Assembly: GCA_963966185.1 (NCBI GenBank)
Contig: CAWZYM010000440.1
Span: 37,501-101,500 of the forward strand
Source of the DNA: Rhabditoides inermis
Taxonomy: Eukaryota; Nematoda; Chromadorea; Rhabditida; Rhabditidae
Direction of reading: 5' to 3'
DNA length: 64,000 nt
Within the stretch, counting starts at the first letter, position 1. Every line of letters starts with the position of its first letter. The notes beneath the pieces were generated by a model. The model was not told the origin of the DNA and ran no database searches. It saw only the letters and a program-made list of their open reading frames with translations. The translations under genes were made by a program, and so were the position numbers. This document shows positions 30,130 to 40,635 of the stretch, piece after piece.

Positions 30130-33075
30130 CTATAGGTTGCGCAATTTGCTAGGTGGCATGAGATCTAATGTAGAGAGTTGCGATTTGAAGATAGAGGGAT
30201 CATTGATGGAGATTAGGTCACGAGAAAGCGCATTCCATATTGCGAAGGTTCTGCTTAAAAAAGTGCTGGTACGGCCTGTGTGATCAAATGATGGAACAAT
30301 TCTAAATTCATGAGAGCCACGAGTACGAGATGGAATAATTGCAAAAAGACCATGATAGTCCAATATAGTTTTCGAGTGGATTACTTTGTGAATGTATGTG
30401 ACATCATTCAAGAATCGTCTATTTTCGAGAGTTTGAAGATTGAAAAGCTCAAGGCGTTGAGGATATGATAGGCTGCGCCCGATACGCTGACACACACGAC
30501 GAGTATAATAGCGTTGTATGCTCTCAATTAGGTTTACAGAAGCAACATCAGTAGGGTTCCAGAGCTCAGTGCAATATTCTAATTTACAGCGAAAATAGGT
30601 TGTGTATGCGGTGATCAGTAGTGTGGGATTTCGTGTTTTGTATGTCCGAAAAAAATCATTTATAGAATACAGAGTTTGTTGAATTATTTGTTTGAAATGA
30701 TCACGGAACAATAAGTTATTACTCATGAGAATACCAAGATCCTTTGCAGAATCTACTGGTTTGAGAGTTGAGTCGTGGACGATATAAGTGTGCTTTGGAT
30801 TCCGCTTGCCTACATGCAATATTTGAGTTTTCTCAGTGGATATCTGAAGTCCCCATGAAGCTGACCATGCTGCGACTATGTCAATGGCTTTTTGGAAAAT
30901 AGACTTCGCAGAAGTACTGGTAAAATCAAAAGGAAAGTAAATTTTCAAATCGTCTGCATAAAGCGCATAATAAACGCCATCTGGTAAATTATCAGGAATG
31001 TTATCTATGAAAATGTTGAACAGCAAGGGTCCAAGACACGAACCTTGTGGAACGCCACAATTAACAGTGCGCGGTGAGGAACGCTTAGATCCAATCATAA
31101 CAGATTGCTTGCGATTTTTGAGAAATTCAATTATCCAGCCAAGAGCATTACCGCGAATACCGATAGCGTCAAGTTTCTTGAAAAGAAGGTCATGGTTGAT
31201 GGTATCAAATGCTTTTTTAAAGTCGAAATAGATGCAATCTATTACGGAACCAGATGAAATATGCTTGCACCAATTCATATGACATTCAATTAGTTGTGCA
31301 TTAGTGGATCGATTTTTGCGAAAACCAAATTGTTTTTTGGAGAGTAGGTTGTGCTTTTCTAAGTATTTTGTAATCTGCTGAACGCATATTCTTTCCATAA
31401 CTTTAGAGATGCTACATGTGAGAGAAATCGGTCTGTAGTTTGAGACAGATTCACGTGCGCCTTTTTTGAATAATGGTTTCACCCAAGCTTCTTTCCAAAT
31501 AGATGGGATTTCTCTGACAGACATGGACATTGCAAAAAGAATCGTCAATGGAACCGATATGGAAGTTGCCGTACGTTTCAGAAACACGTTGTTAATACCA
31601 TCTGGAGAAGTGTTATATTTGGAATCGAGTTTGGAAATGATTTTATGAACTTCGAGAAGGGTAATGTCAATCATATCAAGTGAATGTGGTAGTTTAGGCA
31701 AGTCAGCACCAGGTGGTGTGATGGAATCGCGATAAACTGATTCAAAATAGTCAGCAAAGATCTCACATTTGTCCAGCGCATTGTGAATGAAAATATCATC
31801 GTGACAAATTGCGCCGATGCCACCATCGGGATGCATTTTATTTCGAACATCACGATAGAAAGCTGATTTATTGCCATTAACGATCAATTTAGATTCACGC
31901 TTGCAATTCCAAGAAACTATTGCTTTACGTAGGCGACGCTGTGACCTATTAGAATCGATGGAGTGGGGTCTCGTTGATGAAAGTTTATTGGCTTGTCGCT
32001 TCAGCTTAGTTAGATAACGAGGTAATGGGCGGGGGCGTTTGTTAGCTGGAGCGACAAGCGGAATGTGAGCATCAATTATGTCATGTATGATTTCGTAAAA
32101 CTTGGATGCAGCTTGTTCAACTGTTTTGCCAATAAAAACACGCGTCCAGCGAATAGAATCAATAGCATTGTTAATGGTATCCCAGTTTACATTTCTATAG
32201 TTTCGTACGAGATCAGGTTTGTGGTGTGCAGACATGTCTTCGACGCGCAATATGAATTCAACTGGCAGATGATCGCAGGTACTGAAGCGATGAAGTATGC
32301 GTGTACTAGTTACAAGAGAGGAATTGTCGACAAGTATTATATCGAGAATATTTGATTTTATGCCGGTACGTTTAACCATGGTAGGTTTGTTTACCGTTTG
32401 AAACATTGAGTGTAAGCAAGCGAAATCCAAGAGCGATTTGTCAAAGGAGTCAAAAGCACGACCGCATTTCCAATCGATTGAAGGCGCATTAAAATCGCCT
32501 AAAACAATATGTGACCTGTTTTCGGAGTCAATAAGTGAGTCTAATTCAGAAATGAGCTGGAACCCTGTTCGTTTAATTTCGGGAGTGGAGCCGGGCGTAC
32601 GGTAGCAAGCAATGAAGCGTATTGGTCTATCTAAGTGCAAATTGTCAGAAGGGAAAACATCAAATGAGAGAATTTCGGAGAGATTGTTGATCGATGTTGA
32701 CCTGATTAGCTTAATAGAAATATTTGATTGATACAACGCCATTACACCCCCTGCATGAGTGAGCCTATCGGAACGCAAAATGTAATATCGACCACCCAGT
32801 GAGAGTGAAGCGATTGATTCGTGTGGGCTGAGCCAGGTTTCGGTCAGTATAACAATCATGGGCTTTTCGGTGTTTAGAAGAAGTTCGAGTTCATATAGCT
32901 TGTTTTTGACCGAGCGCACGTTAATTAACAGAACCTTCGAAAACGGAATACGGACAGAGCTACCAGAATCAACATTATGACAATTTACAGTATCACAATC
33001 ACAATCTACAGAATCTACAAAAGGGGGAGCCACCTGCGCATAGAGAGGAGATTGATCTGGGGCCTGGCGAGCTCC
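30130..33075 (-). CDS. LINE ORF2: AP-endonuclease + reverse transcriptase
   Basis: 981 open codons after the ORF1 stop. Counting from the GTG at 33033, the endonuclease spans about residues 30-260: LLINVRSVKNK, the catalytic Glu in ILTETWL, GDFNAPSIDW near 178, and STCDH near 250. The RT spans about 480-770: NYRPISLTCS near 530, FDFKKAFDTINHD near 600, GVPQGSCLGPLLFNIF, and catalytic YADD near 692. The thumb and C-terminal part follow, ending in TAG. It nicks target DNA and copies the element RNA by target-primed reverse transcription. No ATG occurs in frame between the ORF1 stop and the endonuclease. ORF1 is in the same frame, 14 codons above the GTG. Confidence 0.93.
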   Translation of the reverse strand, partial: GARQAPDQSPLYAQVAPPFVDSVDCDCDTVNCHNVDSGSSVRIPFSKVLLINVRSVKNKLYELELLLNTEKPMIVILTETWLSPHESIASLSLGGRYYILRSDRLTHAGGVMALYQSNISIKLIRSTSINNLSEILSFDVFPSDNLHLDRPIRFIACYRTPGSTPEIKRTGFQLISELDSLIDSENRSHIVLGDFNAPSIDWKCGRAFDSFDKSLLDFACLHSMFQTVNKPTMVKRTGIKSNILDIILVDNSSLVTSTRILHRFSTCDHLPVEFILRVEDMSAHHKPDLVRNYRNVNWDTINNAIDSIRWTRVFIGKTVEQAASKFYEIIHDIIDAHIPLVAPANKRPRPLPRYLTKLKRQANKLSSTRPHSIDSNRSQRRLRKAIVSWNCKRESKLIVNGNKSAFYRDVRNKMHPDGGIGAICHDDIFIHNALDKCEIFADYFESVYRDSITPPGADLPKLPHSLDMIDITLLEVHKIISKLDSKYNTSPDGINNVFLKRTATSISVPLTILFAMSMSVREIPSIWKEAWVKPLFKKGARESVSNYRPISLTCSISKVMERICVQQITKYLEKHNLLSKKQFGFRKNRSTNAQLIECHMNWCKHISSGSVIDCIYFDFKKAFDTINHDLLFKKLDAIGIRGNALGWIIEFLKNRKQSVMIGSKRSSPRTVNCGVPQGSCLGPLLFNIFIDNIPDNLPDGVYYALYADDLKIYFPFDFTSTSAKSIFQKAIDIVAAWSASWGLQISTEKTQILHVGKRNPKHTYIVHDSTLKPVDSAKDLGILMSNNLLFRDHFKQIIQQTLYSINDFFRTYKTRNPTLLITAYTTYFRCKLEYCTELWNPTDVASVNLIESIQRYYTRRVCQRIGRSLSYPQRLELFNLQTLENRRFLNDVTYIHKVIHSKTILDYHGLFAIIPSRTRGSHEFRIVPSFDHTGRTSTFLSRTFAIWNALSRDLISINDPSIFKSQLSTLDLMPPSKLRNL

Positions 33076-33078
33076 CTA
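33076..33078 (-). promoter_or_regulatory. in-frame TAG between ORF1 and ORF2, candidate readthrough site
   Basis: ORF1 and ORF2 share a reading frame with only this TAG between them. The context is tcc TAG ggagctcg. A UAG followed by G is a known leaky context, for example at the gag-pol junction of gammaretroviruses. Readthrough is inferred, not shown. Confidence 0.5.
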
Positions 33079-34101
33079 GGAGACGGCGGACACGTCCATC
33101 GTCACGGCAGTGTCTGCGGCAGAAGAGGAAGCGGCAGCGTCCCCGGCGACCCGCTTCGGCTCCTGGAAAGTGCCTCCGGCAGACTCGTCAGCACCCCGTT
33201 TAGACCCGCGAGTAGAAGAGAGAGAACGCGCAGTGGAACAGGAAGCGGCACGAGAGCGAGACGCGCGAGACTGCGAGCGCGCAGAGGCAGTGGTGACAGC
33301 GGTGACACGGCTCCTTCTGGAGGCGGGGACGGTGGGCGGCACGAACTCAGAGACGAGTGGCAAAGGAGGCGGGGCTGCGGAAGGCGACGTGTGATCCTTG
33401 AACTCGCGGGGGACACGCAGCTTGACGAGTCGGCAGTCGCGGACGACGAAGGCGACCTTGCCGGCAGACTCATTGAGGGACTTGGCCTGCCCCCGCAGGG
33501 CCCGGTCTTCTGCCAGTTCTTCCTCGGTGTAGTCTCGGCGAGCGTAGCGAAACTGTACGTTCTCCAGCGCGCTCCACCTGTGCGAGTAAATGCCCGCAAG
33601 AAGACGATCTCGGAGCTGGCTCGTCTCCAGCTGGACCTTGATGATGCGGTTTCCCTTGGGCGGTCGGACAGCGGGGTGGCGGTGGCACGAGATCTTCCTC
33701 TGGCCGTACAGTTGGATCAGCTCCTCGTCACCGGTGGCGCGGACAAGCTCCCCGATGAAGAGGAAGTCGTCCTTGGAGGTCTCCTCGTCAGTCTTCTTCT
33801 CCTCCCTACCGACGATAACGGCGCGAGTCGCCTTGTCGAGGAACACGGAGCGAGCCGACTCCGAGTGCATCACGCGTGCCACACTCGAGTAGGTGAGCGT
33901 GGGAATATGGGGCGAGCGGGCGGCAGGGGGCGAGTCGATTGCTGCCAGCAGACGAGACAGGGCCGCGGTGTTTTGCGACACAGTCTCTTGAATAGCCTCC
34001 AGCTGCTTGCTCTGGTTGGCGATGAGCTTGCCGTGCTGCTCAATCAGGAGATTCTGCTGCTCGAGCATGCGAGAGAAGAAAGAGAACTGAGAAGAATCCA
34101 T
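33076..34101 (-). CDS. LINE ORF1 protein (coiled coil + RRM-like, 341 aa)
   Basis: Starts at ATG 34101. Residues about 10-55 are a Gln/Leu-rich likely coiled coil (MLEQQNLLIEQHGKLIANQ). Residues about 88-215 look like the RNA-binding region of LINE ORF1 proteins: RAVIVGREEK, PPKGNRIIKVQL, and YARRDYTEEELAEDRALR near the end. The C-terminus is Ser/Arg-rich with a possible nuclear signal (SKRGADES). ORF1 proteins coat the element RNA in a ribonucleoprotein. It ends in TAG, followed by GGA. A long + strand open frame over the same DNA is its antisense shadow. Confidence 0.88.
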   Translation of the reverse strand: MDSSQFSFFSRMLEQQNLLIEQHGKLIANQSKQLEAIQETVSQNTAALSRLLAAIDSPPAARSPHIPTLTYSSVARVMHSESARSVFLDKATRAVIVGREEKKTDEETSKDDFLFIGELVRATGDEELIQLYGQRKISCHRHPAVRPPKGNRIIKVQLETSQLRDRLLAGIYSHRWSALENVQFRYARRDYTEEELAEDRALRGQAKSLNESAGKVAFVVRDCRLVKLRVPREFKDHTSPSAAPPPLPLVSEFVPPTVPASRRSRVTAVTTASARSQSRASRSRAASCSTARSLSSTRGSKRGADESAGGTFQEPKRVAGDAAASSSAADTAVTMDVSAVS

Positions 34102-34335
34102 GGCAGTACCTGGTTTGGGTGGCTTTTACTCCATACAAAAACCACCCAAAAGAGTGAGAAAGTGAGAAAAGGGAAGCGCGCGAGAGAGAGAGAAGCAGCT
34201 AACCCGACTCACTGTACGGGCCCAGTTTCAAAACGTATCCACTGGGCCAAGTTGGCGTGAAGCTGCGGTAGATCAGGGGGCGATCAATACGGCAGCAGCG
34301 CGAGAGAGGGGCGAATAGGGCAACCGCTCTCTAGC

Positions 34336-34437
34336 GAGAAACGCGAGGGAATGTGAAACGCGAGGGAATGAGAAACGCGAGGGAATGAGAAACGCGAGGG
34401 AATGAGAAACGCGAGGGAATGAGAAACGCGAGGGAAT
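34336..34437 (-). repeat. six 17-bp tandem repeats at the LINE 5' end
   Basis: Exactly 6 x 17 bp (gagaaacgcgagggaat on the + strand, one unit starting gtg), ending precisely at the element border beside the gatata duplication. Confidence 0.95.
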
Positions 34438-34443
34438 GATATA
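34438..34443. repeat. LINE target-site duplication, right (6 bp)
   Basis: gatata, followed by cacaattactttttattcc as in the uninterrupted units. Confidence 0.85.
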
Positions 34444-36077
34444 CACAATTACTTTTTATTCCGGGTTCGTGAAATCAAAACAGATCATTCCTACCAGTTT
34501 GTTGTGTACGTTTCGAACTTTAAAAAAGGTCTCTCAAGAGACTGACTGTGATCAGATAGATACATTTCATGTGGCTACAGTAGTCTCATAGTCGGAGTGG
34601 GAAAAAACAGTGTAAATGTTGTGGCGTGCAAGGGAAAGAGAAAAAATAATAGAGAGAGAGAGAGAGAGAGAGACAGGGAGAGAGAGAGAGAAAGAGAGAG
34701 AGAGACTATGAACGTACTATGAACTACCAAGATAAGACACCACGTTCGCAGTGAAGAGAAAGAGAGAAAAAGAGAGCTCCTCGGTGCACCCCGCGACGAC
34801 GTGCCAGACGGGTGTTAAAGAGAATTTTTAAAATGTAAAGACGCCAATACATGTAATCTTGCACGAAGAACTCGATTCCATCGTCAAAATACAATCTTTA
34901 CTAACTAAAATCGCGAGATATGAGCAGATAAACGTTGTTTTTGCGCTGCTACCGAAATTCAGTAGTGAAAGTGAAATTCATGTGGTATGAGTAGGAAAGT
35001 GAGATTCGGACGGCTTTACTAACTAAAATCGCGAGATATGAAAGAGGAATCATTTAGATTTTTTATTTGAAAAGATTGGATGACTACAAAGACTTTTAAC
35101 CTCACTTTCTCTATCACTGTAGTGAACGAAATTGTGACCTTCAAATTGAGTACTGAAACTCAAAATTATGAAACAAGAAGTGGATAGGGAGACTCGGATT
35201 GCCGAGAGGAATCGATAGAGCTGTTGATCATTCCAATCGGTTGACCCTGTGACCCACTGCGACCGCCTCACTCTGTTTGAAGCCCGCCGCCATAGTCTCA
35301 CCTCGGCGCCGTGTACCCCGCGATGACGTGCCAGCCGGCGTGTAGAGGTCAAATTTGAAAATGTTTCTATTGGAATAGGGGTAATCTGACACGGAGAATC
35401 TGATTCCGTCGAGAAAACACGACAATTCTGCCTCCTTTACTATGTAAAGTCGCCAAAAGTCGGCGAAACGTGCTGAAAATTGGAGGAGACGTGAGATGAC
35501 GTGAGTAGAAGGTGCATGTCAAATTTCATGTCATGAAACGCAAAGATAGGCCCGCGGCGAGCCTCAGAAGAGTGACTCGGAGAGAGAAATCGCCTCTATT
35601 CGAATGCGGCGGCGGGGTGGGCGAGAGAGCACGGCAGACGGTTAGAGTGCGATTGCGAAATAGTCGAGACAACTGGGCGCATCGAGAATTTTTCCCATTT
35701 TCAGGTCCTTGTTTCAGGAGTCGAAAGTAGCCGGAATGGTGCCAAGCCTCGCGTCAAATACTAATTCGAATGCGATCTACACGCTGGCGCAAACGCCGTC
35801 TCGCTGCGCGGCCTGTGAAAGGCGCTGGGGAGCGCGCAAAACTGGGTCACGCGAAAAAAAGAGCCACTTTGCGAGAGGCGTTGCGAGAACGCGAAAAAAG
35901 ATAGAGACGTGAAACTTTCAGGGCGTAGAGATTCGATAGAGAAGTAGGTGCTGGTAGAGGGGCGAAGACGTGGCTGCCTCGAGCGAGCGACGGCGACCGC
36001 CGAGAAAGGGCGCGACGCGCGCGCGGACGATGTCCCCTTTGGTCACATGTCCCCTTTGCCAGGGGACATGTGAAACC

Positions 36078-36121
36078 ATATATACGCGCGGGCGCCTCAC
36101 CTCGCTTCAGGGGCGCAGACT
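36078..36121 (+). promoter_or_regulatory. TATA/start-site-like junction 3 (type 2)
   Basis: tatata followed by the type-2 stretch gcgcctcacctcgct and ending ggcgcag before actagc. Confidence 0.35.
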
Positions 36122-36217
36122 AGCTACTGACTAAGACGGACCTTTTTCGATGATGAGGGAGAGGTGTCGGAGGCAAAACGAGGGAGTAATGAGGGTGCAC
36201 GCAGGAGAAAGAGGGGT

Positions 36218-36266
<49 letters not shown>

Positions 36267-38444
36267 TATCAACTAACTATGAACTAAGAAGAGAAGACAC
36301 TACCTTCGCACTGAAGAGCGTCTCTCTTTCTGAGAAAGAGAGATGAGTGAGAGGCAGAGAAAGAGTTGTGATGCGAAAATGAGCGAACAGTTTTAGGTAG
36401 ACGGATTATTGTTTTATTGAGAGTAATGTAGCCGTACGGACTTTGGAGTACGGTATAAAAATGTTTGAAGTAGAACAGAGAAGTTGAAAACAGCTCGCGC
36501 AAAACCGCGAGGCGAGGCGAGAACAGAGTGAGTGAGTGAGTGGGGGAGGAGCCGAGTGGCAGGAGACTGTGTGACCGGAGTGTTGCGAATAAGAAGAGAA
36601 GACACTACCTTCGCACTGAAGAGCGTCTCTCTTTCTGAGAAAGAGAGATGAGTGAGAGGCAGAGAAAGAGTTGTGATGCGAAAATGAGCGAACAGTTTTA
36701 GGTAGACGGATTATTGTTTTATTGAGAGTACTGTAGCCGTACGGACTTTGGAGTACGGTATAAAAATGTTTGAAGTAGAACAGAGAAGTTGAAAACAGCT
36801 CGCGCAAAACCGCGAGGCGAGGCGAGAACAGAGTGAGTGAGTGAGTGAGTGGGGGAGGAGCCGAGTGGCAGGAGACTGTGTGACCGGAGTGTTGCGAAAC
36901 AAAAGTGAGCCAGCGGACTTGGGGCGCGCCTGCAACTGCAAGAAAAAAAAGCCAGGAGACTGTGTGACCAGTGTATTGCGAAACAAAAATGAGTGAGCGG
37001 ACTTGGGGCGCGCCCGCAACTGCAAGACAAAAAAATACCGATTGGAGAGCGAGAAAGAAAACTGAAAGAGCAGAGAGTAGAGACAGACTGTGAGAGACAG
37101 AGAAAGAAACAACTCAAAGTGATGTTCACTAACAAATGATGTTTTGGAAACAGTACGAGTACGCGCAACAGCGAGGCGAGGCGAGAACGCAAGCACAATC
37201 AATGAGAGTGAAAGGGAAGAGCAGAGTGGCACATGGTCCGGTGCGCGAGAGGAGGGGCCGGTCATAAACAGTCGACTCTCTCTGACTGGTGCCTTGCCAG
37301 GGGCGGGCGAGACTGCTGCGCGATATACACAATTACTTTTTATTCCGGGTTCGTGAAATCAAAACAGATCAACCCTACCAGTTTGTTGTGTACGTTTCGA
37401 ACTTTAAAAAAAAGTCTCACGAGAGACTGACTGTGATCAGATAGATACATCACTGTAGTGAACGAAATTGTGACCTTCAAATTGAGTACTGAAACTCAAA
37501 ATAAGGATACAAGAAGTGGATAGGGAGACTCGGATTGCCGAGAGGAATCGATAGAGCTATTGATCACCCCAATCGGTTGACCCTGTGACCCACTGCGACC
37601 GCCTCACTCTGTTTGAAGCCCGCCGCCATAGTCTCACCTCGGCGCCGTGTACCCCGCGATGACGTGCCAGCCGGCGTGTAGAGGTCAAAATTGAAAATGT
37701 TTCTATGGGAATAGGGGTAATCTGACACGGAGAATCTGATTCCGTCGAGAAAACACGACAATTCTGCCTCCTTTACTGTGTAAAGTCGCCAAAAGTCGGC
37801 GAAACGTGCTGAAAATTGGAGGAGACGTGAGATGACGTGAGTAGAAGGTGCATGTCAAACTTCATGTCTTGAAACGCAAAGATACGCGCGCGGCGAGCGC
37901 CAGAAGAGTGACTCGGAGAGAGAAATCGCCTCTATTCAATCGCGGCGGGGTAGGCGAGAGAGCACGGCAGACGGTTAGAGTGCGATTGCAAAATAGTCGA
38001 GACAACTGGGCGCATCGAGAATTTTTCCCATTTTCAGGTCCTTGTTTCAGGAGTCAAAAGTAGCCGGAATGGTGCCAACCCTCGCGTCAAATACTAATTC
38101 GAATGCGCTCTACACGCCAGCGCAAACGCCGTCTCGCTGCGCGGCCTGTGAAAGGTGCTGGAGAGCGCGCAAAACGCGGTCGCGCGAAAAAAAAAACCAT
38201 CTTGCGAGAGGCGTTGCGAGAAAACGAAAAGAGATAGAGATTTGAAACTTTCAGGACGTAGAGATTTAATATAGAAGTAGGTGCTGGTAGAAGGGCGAAG
38301 ACGTGGCTGCCTCGAGCGAGCGACGGCGACCGCCGAAAGAGGGCGCGACGCGCGCGCTGACGATGTCCCCTTTGGTCACATGTCCCATTTCAAGATCGAA
38401 AGTATATATAGAGTGCGCGCGCGTCTCACACTCTAGAGAGCGCA
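36118..38444 (+). repeat. array unit 3 (A3-B3-C3) with an internal 300-bp duplication
   Basis: Within A3 the segment starting aagaagagaagacactacc occurs at about 36286 and again at about 36591, a partial tandem duplication of roughly 305 bp. A second internal duplication of the ccaggagactgtgtgacc segment lies near 36860-36970. B3 is shortened. Confidence 0.88.
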
Positions 38445-38448
38445 GACT
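38402..38448 (+). promoter_or_regulatory. TATA/start-site-like junction 4 (type 1)
   Basis: tatatata at 38403, then gagtgcgcgcgcg and tctcacactctagag, before A4. Confidence 0.35.
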
Positions 38449-38544
38449 AGCTACTGACTAAGACGGACCTTTTTCGATGATGAGGGAGAGGTGTCGGAGG
38501 CAAAACGAGGGAGTAATGAGGGTGCACGCAGGAGAAAGAGGGGT

Positions 38545-38608
<64 letters not shown>

Positions 38609-40481
38609 AACTATCAACTAACTATGAACTAAGAAGAGAAGACACTACCTTCGCACTGAAGAGCGTCTCTCTTTCTGAGAAAGAGAGATGAGTGAGAGGC
38701 AGAGAAAGAGTTGTGATGCGAAAATGAGCGAACAGTTTTAGGTAGACGGATTATTGTTTTATTGAGAGTACTGTAACCGTACGGACTTTGGAGTACGGTA
38801 TAAAAATGTTTGAAGTAGAACAGAGAAGTTGAAAACAGCTCGCGCAAAACCGCGAGGCGAGGCGAGAACAGAGTGAGTGAGTGAGTGGGGGAGGAGCCGA
38901 GTGGCAGGAGACTGTGTGACCGGAGTGTTGCGAAACAAAAGTGAGCCAGCGGACTTGGGGCGCGCCTGCAACTGCAAGAAAAAAAAAGCCAGGAGACTGT
39001 GTGACCAGTGTATTGCGAAACAAAAATGAGTGAGCGGACTTGGGGCGCGCCCGCAACTGCAAGACAAAAAAAATACCGATTGGAGAGCGAGAAAGAAAAC
39101 TGAAAGAGCAGAGAGTAGAGACAGACTGTGAGAGACAGAGAAAGAAACAACTCAAAGTGATGTTCACTAACAAATGATGTTTTGGAAACAGTACGAGTAC
39201 GCGCAACAGCGAGGCGAGGCGAGAACGCAAGCACAATCAATGAGAGTGAAAGGGAAGAGCAGAGTGGCACATGGTCCGGTGCGCGAGAGGAGGGGCCGGT
39301 CATAAACAGTCGACTCTCTCTGACTGGTGCCTTGCCAGGGGCGGGCGAGACTGCTGCGCGATATACACAATTACTTTTTATTCCGGGTTCGTGAAATCAA
39401 AACAGATCAACCCTACCAGTTTGTTGTGTACGTTTCGAACTTTAAAAAAAGTCTCACAAGAGACTGACTGTGATCAGATAGATACATCACTGTAGTGAAC
39501 GAAATTGTGACCTTCAAATTGAGTACTGAAACTCAAAATAAGGATACAAGAAGTGGATAGGGAGACTCGGATTGCCGAGAGGAATCGATAGAGCTATTGA
39601 TCACCCCAATCGGTTGACCCTGTGACCCACTGCGACCGCCTCACTCTGTTTGAAGCCCGCCGCCATAGTCTCACCTCGGCGCCGTGTACCCCGCGATGGC
39701 GTGCCAGCCGGCGTGTAGAGGTCAAATTTGAAAATGTTTCTATTGGAATAGGGGTAATCTGACACGGAGAATCTGATTCCGTCGAGAAAACACGACAATT
39801 CTGCCTCCTTTACTGCGTAAAGTCGCCAAATGTCGGCGAAATGCGCTGAAAATTGGAGGAGACGTCAGATGACGTGAGTAGAAGGTGCATGTCAAATTTC
39901 ATGTCATGAAACGCAAAGATACGCCCGCGGCGAGCGCCAGAAGAGTGACTCGGAGAGAGAAATCGCCTCTATTCAATCGCGGCGGGGTAGGCGAGAGAGT
40001 ACGGCAGACGGTTAGAGTGCGATTGCAAAATAGTCGAGACAACTGGGCGCATCGAAAATTTTTCCCATTTTCGGGTCCTTGTTTCAGGGGTCGAAAGTAG
40101 CCGGAATGGAGCCAACCCTCGCGTCAAACACTAATTCAAACGCGCTCTACACGCCAGCGCAAACGCCGTCTCGCTGCGCGGCCTGTGAAAGGTGCTGGAG
40201 AGCGCGCAAAACGCGGTCGCGCGAAAAAAGAAGCCATCTTGCGAAAGGCGTTGCGAGAACGCGAAAAGAGATAGAGACGTGAAACTTTCAGAGCGTAGAG
40301 ATTCGATATAGAAGAAGGTGCTGGTAGAAGGGCGAGGACGTGGCTGCCTCGAGCGAGCGACGGCGACCGCCGAAAGAGGGCGCGACGCGCGCGCGGACGA
40401 TGTCCCCTTTGGTCACATGTCCCATTTCAAGATCGAAAGTATATATAGAGTGCGCGCGCGTCTCACACTCTAGAGAGCGCA
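38445..40481 (+). repeat. array unit 4 (A4-B4-C4)
   Basis: Nearly identical to unit 3, including the ccaggagactgtgtgacc duplication and the shortened B, but without the 300-bp A duplication. Units 3 and 4 are therefore recent sister copies. Confidence 0.88.
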
Positions 40482-40485
40482 GACT
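40440..40485 (+). promoter_or_regulatory. TATA/start-site-like junction 5 (type 1)
   Basis: tatatata at 40440-40447 with type-1 sequence, before A5. Confidence 0.35.
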
Positions 40486-40588
40486 AGCTACTGACTAAGA
40501 CGGACCTTTTTCGAGGATGAGGGAGAGGTGTCGGAGGCAAAACGAGGGAGTAATGAGGGTGCACGCAGGAGAAAGAGGGGTGAAAGAG

Positions 40589-40635
<47 letters not shown>

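Larger units (their letters stand above)
29978..34437 (-). mobile_element. nearly intact CR1-like LINE, copy 2 (4,460 bp)
   Basis: Flanked by gatata on both sides and absent from the equivalent site of the other units, so it inserted into an existing array unit. On the - strand it has six 17-bp repeats at the 5' end, a 5' UTR, ORF1 (341 codons), one TAG, ORF2 (981 codons in frame) and a short 3' UTR with AATAAA about 6 bp before the end. Both frames are undamaged, which suggests a recent, possibly active copy. It is assigned to CR1 or a close relative from the endonuclease/RT motifs and the lack of an RNase H domain. Confidence 0.93.
29281..36117 (+). repeat. array unit 2 (A2-B2-C2), split by the LINE
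   Basis: A2 is 29281-29971. B2 resumes at 34438 and C2 runs from about 35225. Without the LINE and one gatata the unit would be about 2.37 kb. Confidence 0.9.

Noticed and set aside
32977..34260. 427-codon + strand open frame
   Set aside because: Antisense shadow of LINE ORF1; Arg/Gly-rich low-complexity translation with no domain.
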